From positions 62,001-126,000 of the forward strand of contig NZ_LMUS01000004.1 of the NCBI RefSeq assembly GCF_009765835.1: DNA of 64,000 bases. Direction: 5' to 3'. Of the stretch, positions 27,201-35,132 are shown piece after piece (the first letter of the stretch is position 1; each line of letters opens with the position of its first letter). The translations under genes were made by a program, and so were the position numbers. Below the pieces are notes generated by a model that searched no databases, was not told the origin of the DNA, and was given only the letters and a program-made list of their open reading frames with translations. This stretch comes from Granulicella sp. L56 (GTDB taxonomy: Bacteria; Acidobacteriota; Terriglobia; Terriglobales; Acidobacteriaceae).

Positions 27201-27540
27201 CGGCGACGCGGGTGATGAGGGCGCGAACGCCGGACTCGCGCTCATCGGTGCCGTTGAGGCCGTGGAGGTACTTCGACGCCACGATGTTGGTGGCGGTCAT
27301 CGACCAGTCGGCGGGGACTTCGACGTTCTTCTGCTCGAAGATGATCTTGCCCTTGAAGTCCTGAATGATGGCATCGCGGAACTCCCAGGTGATCTCGTCG
27401 AAGGGGGAGAGGCCGGGCTTGGTGAAGTGACGACTGAAGGACAACCCCGGAGCCTTGGAACTGGATTTAGCGGACGCCTGAGACGGAGCAGGGACGGTGT
27501 TCTTGGAGGTCTTGGCGGGCTGGGTAGGAATGGTGGCCAT
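24244..27540 (-). CDS. nrdJ: Adenosylcobalamin-dependent ribonucleotide reductase (class II)
   Basis: A 1098-residue class II reductase, making deoxyribonucleotides with B12 and independent of oxygen. The NrdJ block [21 protein letters not shown] is present, with its Cys near 403. Other blocks are [68 protein letters not shown], and a C-terminal Cys-rich zinc ribbon (CATCG...[14 protein letters not shown]). The frame is open to 27768, but AAGGAG lies 10 bases before the 27540 ATG and the promoter lies at 27727-27755, so 27540 is the start. Residues about 993-1044 are a translated dispersed repeat inserted in frame. No class I or III reductase gene is in the window. Confidence 0.95.
   Translation of the reverse strand: [1098 protein letters not shown]
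24411..24562. repeat. Dispersed repeat inserted in frame within nrdJ
   Basis: At one end, 24411-24450 is a copy of the CATCCTTCG...GGAGGA(C/T)CTGC element also found at 61131 and 61847. At the other, 24535-24562 reads, on the minus strand, TCATTCTGAGCGAAGCGAAG, a phrase I recall as a frequent acidobacterial intergenic repeat. Between them GAAGCTC and GAGCTTC form an inverted repeat. The whole block of about 150 bases is translated ([18 protein letters not shown] to [13 protein letters not shown]) without breaking the nrdJ frame. Confidence 0.7.
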
Positions 27541-27726
27541 GGGGGAATTGCTCCTTCTAATTTGATGATGAAACTTAGCTTCTGGCTCACGGTGCGTACT
27601 CTCGTGAGCGGGTGAAAATGTCCCTGACGACACTGGATATGAATCCGGAGCAACTGGCTTCGGCGGCGTCGAAGCAGGGCGAAAAATGTGAACCCGAACC
27701 GAACGATCTGGAGCGGTGCAGTCGCA

Positions 27727-27755
27727 AAAGTACCGCCGCCTGTAGGGTCTGTCAA
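27727..27755 (-). promoter_or_regulatory. Sigma-70 promoter of nrdJ
   Basis: Read on the minus strand, TTGACA (27755-27750) and TACTTT (27732-27727) are exactly 17 bases apart. The -35 is perfect and the -10 matches at four of six positions. Confidence 0.7.
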
Positions 27756-27762
27756 GTATAAA

Positions 27763-27778
27763 GCACAACCTATTGTGT
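27763..27778 (-). promoter_or_regulatory. NrdR-box-like palindrome upstream of nrdJ
   Basis: On the minus strand ACACAATAGGTTGTGC closely fits the 16-base NrdR box (ACAC-A/T-AT...AT-A/T-GTGT pattern), the site of the universal repressor of ribonucleotide reductase genes. It begins 8 bases upstream of the -35 hexamer. NrdR usually uses two boxes a few helical turns apart; I see only one good copy. nrdR itself is not in the window. Confidence 0.55.
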
Positions 27779-28068
27779 TATCTGTGCAAATACCCCTGTT
27801 TACGGGCGATTCACCAAAAGAGGGTAAAAAAAACAGGGATTTGGCTGTGGAAGTTGCCGCAGAAGCACGTCGGAGGCGGAGATTACGAGATGGTTAATAG
27901 GCACTTTTTGAAGGTATGCGCCTGCGATACAGACGACAAGGTGCAGCGATGGTGCACTGGATGTGGATAAGAGTGGAAAAGTGGGAAAACAGGGTCCGGA
28001 TTACAGCGAATGCTAAATAGGTGAGGCCCGGGAAGTTACCCCCGGACCCCAAATCGTGCAGTTACAGC

Positions 28069-31000
28069 TTAGAAGGCGTAGTGCAGGGAGAACTGGATCT
28101 GCCGCTGCGGCGAACGCACGTCGCTGATCTGGCCGAAGTTGCTGTCAGCAATGCCGTTATCGGGGTTCTTGTAGCTGGCAATGTTGAAGGCGTTGAAGAG
28201 GTCCGCACGGAACTCCAGCGCCTGCTCGTGATAGATGGTGAAGCTCTTGCCTCCGGTCAGGTCGATCTGTTCGTAGCCGGGAGCGCGCTCGGTGCCGACT
28301 GAGGCGCTACCAAACTCTTCGCCAACCGTCGGACCGTAGGCGCAGCCGTAGGACTGTGCCTGAGCGGTGGCACAGCCATTAACCGTACCTGTAGGCGTCA
28401 CCACCGGATGGACGACCGTGTTATCGGTGCCGAACCAGTTGTTGAGGGTACGGTTCGCGATCTTCAGGTGCTGGTAGTGGTTGGCGCGTCCGGTTTTGTT
28501 GTTGACGCTGGTGGTAACCGGAGCGGTGATGGTGACGGGAAGGCCCGAGTAGGCCATCGCCGTTCCGCTCAGCTTCCAACCGCCGACCGCCTCGTCAACA
28601 AAGCGATTGATGTTGCCGCCGAAACGCCTGCCGCGACCGAAAGGAAGCTCGTAGACGGCTGTGGCGCTCATGTTGTGCCGGGCATCGAAGCCGCTGGGAC
28701 CGTAGTCAGCACTCCCGTTGTAGCCGTTCTGCCAGTAGGCACTGGCGCCGTTGACGCTGGCCGTGCCGAAGAAGCCAGGATTGTTGGTCATCGCCTTGGC
28801 AAAGGTGTAGTTGATCTGGAACTCCAGGCCTTCGGACTGGCGACGGCGCATCTGCAACTGAGCGGCGTTGTAGTTCATCATCGAGTTTGTCTCGGTCACG
28901 ACGATGTTGCCGGTCTGGCCGACCAGGTTGAAGTAAGGGGCCTGCGTGCCGGGCGCGGTGAGCTGGTTTCCGGCGCGAGCGTCGATCAGATGCTGTCCCG
29001 TCTGGCCGACGTAGCCCAGAACGACCGAGGTCTTGTTGTCGAGCTGGTACTCGGTCGAGAGGGTGAACTCCTGAATGAACGCAGGCTTGAGATTTTTGTC
29101 CCAGGCACGGTAGGTATTGCTGACAAGAGAGCCTGAGACGTTGGTGGGAATGGCCGTCTGCACGGTCAAAGGGGTTCCGGCGCTGGTGTCCGAGGCAGCC
29201 ACCGCCTGATAGGTGTAGGCAGGCTGGAACGGCGGGTTGAAGTTGAGGCGAAGGTTCGCTCCCGTGCCCTCAAGGTAGTTGGTGATGCCGTAGCCACCAC
29301 GAACGACGAGCCGTGTCTTCGGCTGATAGGAGAAGCCGACGCGGGGCATGAAGTTGGTATAGGTGGGATGGTAGAGCGCGCGCGCATCGCCAAAGGCGGC
29401 GGCTGCTCCGGGCTGGTTGGCGGCGTAGTAGAGACCGGTGGCGAGGTCAACGTTGGCCTGCTTGTTATTGACCTCGTAGATGGGCTGATCGTACTCGTAG
29501 CGAAGGCCGAGGTTCAGGGTCAGGTTGTCCCTCACCTTCCAATCGTCTTGTACGAAGGCGGCGTCGCGGTACTGGCGCTGGCCGGAACGGCCGACGTTGC
29601 CGGCGATACCGGCGTAGTAGATATTGTTGGTGTCGAAGTCGGAGACAGTGTTGCCGGTAAACGCACCTGCATACTGGAGACGGCCCATGACACCATCGTT
29701 GCCGGGGTAGAAGTTGTTCTGCTGATAGCGCAGGATCTCGACGCCGGCCTTGACTACGTGACGGCCCAGTTGCAGGGTCAGGTTATCGCCATAGGTAAAG
29801 ATGTTGTCGATCAGGCTGCTGCCGCCGCCGAAGGTTCCGATATCGGTGAGGTAGGTCTGGGTGGAACGGCCCTGGCCGTTGCCAAAGTCCTGCAAGGCAA
29901 AGCCGGGATAGGGCTGGGCCGCATTGATGCCGACGATCGAGTTGCCTTTAAGTCCGAAGACTCCGGTCGTGTCCTGCGGGATGCCCTGCAACCAGCGAAT
30001 GCGCGACCAGCCGCCACGGGCTTCGTTAATGATCCGGGGAGAGAAGGTATGCACCCAGTTGAGCGCCAGCCCCTTGAAGGGATAGCTGCTGGTCGTGGGA
30101 AAGGTGATGGCGATGGGCGTCTCGGGAGTGGAGTCCGCCGCTTCGCCCTGAGAGTAGCGCGCCATGATGGAGTTATGCGCGCCCAGCGTGTAGTCGATCT
30201 TGATGTCGCCCTGGTCGTTGCGAACTACGTTCCGATAGGTACCGAGGTAGTTGTTCTGCGCGATACCGTCCGTAGCAGGCCGGTTTGGCAGCGGGTAAAG
30301 CTCGGGGTGAGCGAACAGATATTGGGCGACTGGGTTGGTGACAGGAACCTGGTTGCCGGGATAGGCGACCTGTCCCTGACCGGCGACATAGTGAGATAGC
30401 TGAACGGGAAGCGAGGAGAAGTCTCCGGTACGGAAGGCCGCCGGGATGACCGATGCAGCCTGCGTGCCGCCCTTGTGGTAGCGGATGCCCTCGTAATCGG
30501 CAAAGAAAAAGAGTTTGTCGCGAAGGATGGGGCCACCGACAGTGCCCCCAAAGGTGGTCTGCGTAAAGGGCTGGCGAGGATTACCGGCAAACTTGTTCGC
30601 CCAGGTGTTGGCATCGAGGTTGTAGTTCTCAAGAAACGCGAACGCCGATCCATGAAAGTGATTGGTACCGCTCTTGAGGACGGCGATCACATCGCCGCCA
30701 TTGACGTTGCCGTACTCTGCACCCGCGTTCGAGGTGATGACGGTCAGGTTCTCAATGGCGTCCGGGCTGGGGTTGTAGCCGATGACGTTGTTGATGGTCT
30801 CGTTGATCTCGATGCCGTCGAGCAGGTAGTTATTGGTCTGGTTTCGGTTTCCGTTGATGGAGACCTGGCCGCCCTGATTGGTGTCGCGCTCGATGGCGTT
30901 GGTGTTCGACATGCTCGTCGGCTCAGTCGCGACGGCACCGGGAAGGAACATCGTAATCGAAGAGAAATTGCGGCCGTTGAGCGGAAGGTTCTGAATCGTG

Positions 31001-31437
31001 CTTGGTGTAAACGTCGTGGCCAGCGTGGAGTTGTCCGTGTCCAGGATCGGCTGCAGCGTGTTCTCTACGGTGACGGTCTGGGTCTCGGAACCGACTTCGA
31101 GCTTGCCGTCGACCTTTGCGGTCTGATTGACCTCAAGCGTGAAGGGCGACGACGAAAATGACTTGAAGCCGTCGTGTTTGATGGTGACGGTGTACTGGCC
31201 AATCTGGAGGAAGCGGATCGAATAGTCTCCGCTGTTGTTGGTGGTGGCATTGGTCTCGACGTTGGTGGCGACGTTTTTGACGGTGACCGCCGCACCGGGA
31301 AGGACCGCGCCGGATGGATCAGTCACGGTTCCGTTGACCGCGCCTGTAATGGTTTGCGCCTGCGTCACGGGCAAAAAGACTAGACAGAGACAAAGGGGGA
31401 GGACTGCGCGAAGCAGTTTTTTATACGAGGTACACAT
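28069..31437 (-). CDS. Oar-type TonB-dependent receptor with carboxypeptidase-regulatory domain
   Basis: A 1122-residue outer-membrane protein. The ATG at 31437 is chosen because CCAGGAG sits 6 bases before it and it opens directly into a signal peptide (LLRAVLPLCLCLVFLPVTQAQ). Then come a carboxypeptidase-regulatory-like beta-sandwich (GAVNGTVTDPSGAVLPGAAVTV, about 30-115), a plug domain (LPLNGRNFSSITMFLPG, LLDGIEINETINN) and a 22-strand-type barrel ending FSLHYAF. Such receptors take up large ligands, often glycans, in acidobacteria. No enzyme gene adjoins it, so the ligand cannot be guessed. It is the intact counterpart of the frameshifted receptor at 13838. Confidence 0.92.
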   Translation of the reverse strand: MCTSYKKLLRAVLPLCLCLVFLPVTQAQTITGAVNGTVTDPSGAVLPGAAVTVKNVATNVETNATTNNSGDYSIRFLQIGQYTVTIKHDGFKSFSSSPFTLEVNQTAKVDGKLEVGSETQTVTVENTLQPILDTDNSTLATTFTPSTIQNLPLNGRNFSSITMFLPGAVATEPTSMSNTNAIERDTNQGGQVSINGNRNQTNNYLLDGIEINETINNVIGYNPSPDAIENLTVITSNAGAEYGNVNGGDVIAVLKSGTNHFHGSAFAFLENYNLDANTWANKFAGNPRQPFTQTTFGGTVGGPILRDKLFFFADYEGIRYHKGGTQAASVIPAAFRTGDFSSLPVQLSHYVAGQGQVAYPGNQVPVTNPVAQYLFAHPELYPLPNRPATDGIAQNNYLGTYRNVVRNDQGDIKIDYTLGAHNSIMARYSQGEAADSTPETPIAITFPTTSSYPFKGLALNWVHTFSPRIINEARGGWSRIRWLQGIPQDTTGVFGLKGNSIVGINAAQPYPGFALQDFGNGQGRSTQTYLTDIGTFGGGSSLIDNIFTYGDNLTLQLGRHVVKAGVEILRYQQNNFYPGNDGVMGRLQYAGAFTGNTVSDFDTNNIYYAGIAGNVGRSGQRQYRDAAFVQDDWKVRDNLTLNLGLRYEYDQPIYEVNNKQANVDLATGLYYAANQPGAAAAFGDARALYHPTYTNFMPRVGFSYQPKTRLVVRGGYGITNYLEGTGANLRLNFNPPFQPAYTYQAVAASDTSAGTPLTVQTAIPTNVSGSLVSNTYRAWDKNLKPAFIQEFTLSTEYQLDNKTSVVLGYVGQTGQHLIDARAGNQLTAPGTQAPYFNLVGQTGNIVVTETNSMMNYNAAQLQMRRRQSEGLEFQINYTFAKAMTNNPGFFGTASVNGASAYWQNGYNGSADYGPSGFDARHNMSATAVYELPFGRGRRFGGNINRFVDEAVGGWKLSGTAMAYSGLPVTITAPVTTSVNNKTGRANHYQHLKIANRTLNNWFGTDNTVVHPVVTPTGTVNGCATAQAQSYGCAYGPTVGEEFGSASVGTERAPGYEQIDLTGGKSFTIYHEQALEFRADLFNAFNIASYKNPDNGIADSNFGQISDVRSPQRQIQFSLHYAF

Positions 31438-31719
31438 TTGCATCTCCTGGCACGCCAAAAATGGAAGCTATTTGACCCAGGCAGAAAGGTGAATCAATTA
31501 TTTGCACATATAACGGCTAAATGAACAAAATCCGGTCTTTAAAAAATCTACCCCTGTAGCCGGATTTTTACAAGCAAGTGCGGCCACATAAGGACTTAGA
31601 TAAATTTTTCTTTTCCGGAAGATAAGTCGCGAAGCAGATTTTCATGCCTCTTTAATGGGTAAATAAGGCAAGACGACAAGGTAGATATGATGGACGAGAG
31701 AGAGTTTGGGAGGATTTCG
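31438..31719. other. Divergent promoter region with an AATCCGG hairpin
   Basis: An AT-rich gap between the receptor and the thioredoxin-like gene. AAAATCCGG (31527-31535) faces its complement (31560-31568) across 24 bases. No further element is clear. Confidence 0.4.
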
Positions 31720-32289
31720 ATGTCGAGGACGCAATCGGCGATGGTGGAGCTGGGAACGGTGGCCCCAGCCTTTGAACTGGCAGACGTAGTGACGGGAAAG
31801 GCCGTTGGACGGGACGACGTAGCCAAAAACGGCCTTCTGGTGATGTTTATCTGCGTACATTGCCCCTATGTGAAGCATGTCGAGGCAGAGCTGGCCCGCA
31901 TCGGCGCTAACTACGAAGGGAAGATCGGCATCGTGGCGATCTCGTCCAATGACGTGGTTGCCTATCCACAGGACGGGCCGGACGAGATGAAGGCGCAGGC
32001 GCAACGGCTGGGCTTCCGCTTCCCTTACCTGTTCGACGAGTCGCAGGAGGTGGCGCAGTCTTACGATGCGGCGTGCACCCCTGACTTTTTCCTCTTTGAT
32101 GCGGAGATGAAGCTCGTCTATCGCGGCCAGTTGGACGAGAGTCGACCGCGGCGGGGAGATTCCGGCAACGATATTCCAGTAACAGGCAAGGACCTACGGC
32201 AGGCGCTGGACGACGTGATCGCCGGCAAGAGGCCGGACACGAATCAGCGGACCAGCCTTGGCTGCAACATTAAGTGGCGCGAAGCCTAA
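31720..32289 (+). CDS. Thioredoxin-fold redox protein
   Basis: About 189 residues of the AhpC/TSA-thioredoxin superfamily. The active-site pair is CVHC (Cys45 and Cys48), followed by PYVKHVEAELARIGANY, then GIVAISSNDVVAYPQDGP and a cis-Pro-like CTPDFFLFD. Proteins of this kind reduce disulphides or peroxides in the cytoplasm; there is no signal peptide. I prefer the ATG at 31720, with GGAGG 6 bases before it, over the ATG at 31687. It is followed 17 bases later by a carbonic anhydrase gene, probably as one transcript. Confidence 0.88.
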   Translation: MSRTQSAMVELGTVAPAFELADVVTGKAVGRDDVAKNGLLVMFICVHCPYVKHVEAELARIGANYEGKIGIVAISSNDVVAYPQDGPDEMKAQAQRLGFRFPYLFDESQEVAQSYDAACTPDFFLFDAEMKLVYRGQLDESRPRRGDSGNDIPVTGKDLRQALDDVIAGKRPDTNQRTSLGCNIKWREA

Positions 32290-32306
32290 TCTCAGAAGGA
32301 GAACCG

Positions 32307-32948
32307 ATGCAGGACGTGCTTGAGCAATTGAAGGCAGGAGTTCGCCGATTTCAGGCGACGGTGTACCCCGAACAGGCAGAGATGTACCGCAAGGCGGTAA
32401 GCGTACCGCAGGAACCACACACGCTCTTTGTGGCTTGCGCCGACTCGCGGATTGAACCCGAAACAATCACGCAAACGAAACCCGGCGAGATGTTTGTGCT
32501 GCGCAACATCGGCAACCTGATACCGGCCTACGGCGAGATGATGGGCGGCGTGAGCGCTGTGGTCGAGTACGCCGTCAGCTTGCTGAAGGTGAAGCATGTG
32601 GTGGTCTGCGGCCACGCCGATTGCGGAGCGATGAAAGGCCTGCTCAATCCCGATAGCGTGACGACCATGCCCGCAGTCAAAAACTGGCTGAAGAACGCGG
32701 CGACGGCAATGAGCGTCGCTGAGGCGCTGGGAGCCAGAGACGAGGCACCGGAGACGCTGATGCGGAGCGTTACGGAACAAAATGTCCTGTTGCAGATTCA
32801 GCATCTGCGGACACATCCCTCAGTGGCCGCGGCAATAGCGCGGGAGGAGTTGACCATCTCCGGTTGGGTCTATGAGATCGGCACCGGCCAGGTGCGTATT
32901 TCTGAGGATGGCGCAAAGAGCTTTGTACCCGTCTCTGGAGCGGCCTGA
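32307..32948 (+). CDS. Beta-class carbonic anhydrase, copy 1
   Basis: A 213-residue zinc enzyme interconverting carbon dioxide and bicarbonate. The zinc and active-site residues are all visible: Cys44, Asp46 and Arg48 in CADSR, His103 and Cys106 in GHADCGAMKG. AAGGAG before the 32307 ATG sets the start; the ORF extends 11 codons further upstream without support. It is downstream of the thioredoxin-like gene. A second, more diverged copy is at 46456. Confidence 0.94.
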   Translation: MQDVLEQLKAGVRRFQATVYPEQAEMYRKAVSVPQEPHTLFVACADSRIEPETITQTKPGEMFVLRNIGNLIPAYGEMMGGVSAVVEYAVSLLKVKHVVVCGHADCGAMKGLLNPDSVTTMPAVKNWLKNAATAMSVAEALGARDEAPETLMRSVTEQNVLLQIQHLRTHPSVAAAIAREELTISGWVYEIGTGQVRISEDGAKSFVPVSGAA

Positions 32949-32971
32949 ATCTTCGTAATTTGCAGCGAGAA

Positions 32972-33014
32972 AAGATGCCCTGGATTCCTGTTTTAATCTC
33001 CGGGCATCTTCCCG
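32972..33014. terminator. Bidirectional terminator between carbonic anhydrase and membrane protein genes
   Basis: AAGATGCCC (32972-32980) pairs with GGGCATCTT (33002-33010); the stem can extend by three pairs (TGGA with TCTCC region). The minus-strand tail is TTTT. Confidence 0.6.
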
Positions 33015-33020
33015 CTCTTC

Positions 33021-33296
33021 TTATGGATTCAGCGAATTGATCGCCTTAGTGCCGTCGGAGCCGTGTATTTTGACGAGCTTGTTGTAGATGCCGATCAACA
33101 GGAAGGGCGCAGCCCACTGGCCGACAAAGAGGGCATTATGGGGCTTCTTCGCTGCTGAAAAACCAAGCGAGACGGCCATCGAGGCCAGCGCCAGTCCTAA
33201 ATAAACGCTGGAAGGAACCTGGGCAGTGAACTGCTCAATAGATGCGGTTATTTGATCTTCCTGAGCTTCACCTTTTGCTACGCGGTAATCGGTCAT
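33021..33296 (-). CDS. Hypothetical small membrane protein
   Basis: A 91-residue protein with two predicted membrane helices (about 30-50, YLGLALASMAVSLGF; and 58-75, LFVGQWAAPFLLIGIY). The N-terminus is acidic and soluble, the C-terminus short (SDGTKAINSLNP). AAGGAG precedes the ATG at 9 bases, so it is expressed in its own right. No family recognised. Neighbours (carbonic anhydrase, CorA) give no firm hint. Confidence 0.7.
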   Translation of the reverse strand: MTDYRVAKGEAQEDQITASIEQFTAQVPSSVYLGLALASMAVSLGFSAAKKPHNALFVGQWAAPFLLIGIYNKLVKIHGSDGTKAINSLNP

Positions 33297-33437
33297 GACA
33301 AAAATCTCCTTATCGGTTTCGCAACCTGTCTGTTAAGGAGAGATGCGAAAAAACGGCTCCGCGAACGCCTGTGTGCCGAAGTCAGCGCTGGATTTTCATT
33401 GTGCGAAAAGTCGATCGCTCTTTTGGTGATGGGATAG

Positions 33438-34307
33438 TCAAAGCCACTTCAACTTGCGAAGGATGACCAGTAACAATGCAGTGCAGAGGATGGTGATGCC
33501 ACCGACATAAAATGCGCCGTTGGCAGACTCTTCAAATGGCAAACCCTTGAGGTTCATGCCATAGATGCCGGAGATGGCGATAACCGGCAGGGCGATGGTG
33601 CCGAGCACGGTGAGCACCTTCATCACCTCGTTGGTGCGGTTGGCGACGCTCGACAGGTAGATGTCGAGGGTGTTATTCAGCAAGTCGCGCTGCGTCTCGA
33701 CGGAGTCAAGCAGGCGCGCCACATGATCGTAGATATCGCGGACATAGGGCTGGTGCTCGGCGTCGATGATGGAGCCAGGGTCGCGTTGCAGGTGCAGCGA
33801 GGCGTCGCGGGTGTTGACGAGGACGCGGCGAAGATCGATCAACTCGCGCTTGATGGCGAAGACGCCCTGGAGCACCTCGGGCGAGGGTGAATCGATGACA
33901 ACGTCTTCGAGATCGTCGATGCGGTCGTCGAAGTTGTCGATGGCGGGAAAGTAGAGATCGACGATGGTGTCGAGGATGAGATACAGGAGCTTGCCGGGAT
34001 TGTCGTCGGAGCCGTCGCGGCGGGCGCGTGCCAGCGCCTCAGCGGTAGAGGGGCACTTGGGGTCAGCGATCGTGATGAGAAAGTCTTTGCCGGCGAAGAG
34101 GTCGATGGTCGCGAAGGCTGGCATCTCAGGATTGCCCTCAAGATGAACCGGCTTGAAGACGGCGAAGGTATAGTGCGGTGCCGTGTCGACCTTCACGCTC
34201 TCGTTTTCGCTGCGGCAGTCTTCGATGTGAAGCGGATGCAGGTTATATTGCTTCGCCAGTTCGTCCAGGCGGGGGTCGGCTGCGGATTCGAGTTCGTACC
34301 AGGGCAT
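33438..34307 (-). CDS. corA: CorA-family magnesium/cobalt transporter
   Basis: A 289-residue divalent-cation channel. A long cytoplasmic domain (1-225) with helical neck leads to two membrane helices. The diagnostic GMN motif sits at 250-252 (IYGMNLKGLPFEES), just after the first helix, and the protein ends with a basic KLKW tail, as in CorA. Length is a little short of Thermotoga CorA (351) but normal for the short branch. It lies downstream of the ABC ATPase gene on the same strand with 85 bases between. Confidence 0.93.
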   Translation of the reverse strand: MPWYELESAADPRLDELAKQYNLHPLHIEDCRSENESVKVDTAPHYTFAVFKPVHLEGNPEMPAFATIDLFAGKDFLITIADPKCPSTAEALARARRDGSDDNPGKLLYLILDTIVDLYFPAIDNFDDRIDDLEDVVIDSPSPEVLQGVFAIKRELIDLRRVLVNTRDASLHLQRDPGSIIDAEHQPYVRDIYDHVARLLDSVETQRDLLNNTLDIYLSSVANRTNEVMKVLTVLGTIALPVIAISGIYGMNLKGLPFEESANGAFYVGGITILCTALLLVILRKLKWL

Positions 34308-34392
34308 CGGCTGTCCTTGCAGGTTCGGCTAAATACCTTCGACTACGCCAGGATCACAGAATTTTTACCGCGTTGAAAACGAACTGGAGTCT

Positions 34393-35094
34393 TTATCCCC
34401 TGCCCTGCTCGATGTGCGTAATCTCGCCATCGCGCATGTGCAGGATGCGGTCGGCGATCTGCGCGGCCTCGCTATTGTGCGTAATCATCAGGACGGTCTG
34501 GTTGAGATCGCGGCTGGACTTGCGCAGCATCCCGAGGACGGCATCTGAGTTCTTAGTATCGAGGTTGCCGGTAGGCTCGTCGGCAAGGACGATGGCGGGT
34601 CGCGTAATAAGCGCTCGTGCAATGGCCACGCGCTGTTGCTCGCCGCCCGACAGCTCATTGGGCCGATGCTCGAGACGGCCATCGATACCCAGCATGTGGG
34701 TGAGTTGATCGAGCAGAGGCCGGTCGATCTCCTTCTTGGGCGAACCGAGGTTGGCGATATCGTGGGCAATCTCGATATTGCCCATGGCCGACAGCGTAGG
34801 CAGCAGGTTGAATCGCTGGAAGACGAAGCCGATCTTGGCGCGGCGCATCTTGGTGCGCTCGGCATCGTCGAGCGTGGCAAAGTCGACGCCGTCGATGCAG
34901 ACCGAGCCGCTGGTAGCGTGGGTGAGGCCACCTAGAATATAGAAGAGGGTCGATTTGCCGGAGCCCGAGGGGCCTACGATGGCCACAAATTCGCCCGGCT
35001 CGATGGCAAAGCTGACTTTGCGGAGTGCCGTGACTGCGAGTTTTCCGGAGCGGTAGGTCTTGCTGAGGTCCTGCGCGAGAATGATGGGTGCCAT
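34393..35094 (-). CDS. ABC transporter ATPase of the MacB/LolD type, orphan
   Basis: A 233-residue nucleotide-binding subunit. Walker A GPSGSGKST is at 41-49, the Q-loop at Gln93, signature LSGGEQQR at 148-155, Walker B in AIVLADEPTGNLD, and an H-loop in LMITHNSEAA. The sequence is closest in style to LolD/MacB/FtsE proteins, which work with FtsX-like permeases. No permease gene adjoins it; the FtsX-like permease at 54179, 20 kb away, is a possible partner. Confidence 0.93.
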   Translation of the reverse strand: MAPIILAQDLSKTYRSGKLAVTALRKVSFAIEPGEFVAIVGPSGSGKSTLFYILGGLTHATSGSVCIDGVDFATLDDAERTKMRRAKIGFVFQRFNLLPTLSAMGNIEIAHDIANLGSPKKEIDRPLLDQLTHMLGIDGRLEHRPNELSGGEQQRVAIARALITRPAIVLADEPTGNLDTKNSDAVLGMLRKSSRDLNQTVLMITHNSEAAQIADRILHMRDGEITHIEQGRG

Positions 35095-35132
35095 GTAGTT
35101 ACTATGAAGTTTATCGCGAGTGAGGGTCTGGA

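Larger units (their letters stand above)
27541..28068. promoter_or_regulatory. Intergenic region with nrdJ leader and promoter
   Basis: No gene seen in these 528 bases. Positions 27541-27720 would be the roughly 180-base nrdJ leader. I looked for a cobalamin riboswitch there and found no convincing B12 box. The part from 27779 to 28068 is AT-richer and holds only a weak imperfect GC hairpin near 28024-28048, past the end of the receptor gene. Confidence 0.5.

Noticed and set aside
25063-27615. An 850-codon open frame on the plus strand, antisense to nrdJ
   Set aside because: It is Gly/Val/Asp/Ala-rich with no domain, and the minus strand in the same place encodes a complete ribonucleotide reductase. 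It is a shadow of third-position G/C bias.
27541-27720. Cobalamin riboswitch in the nrdJ leader
   Set aside because: The leader contains AAGCCAG near a GCTCCGG, but not the B12 box or the flanking helices. A covariance-model search would settle it.
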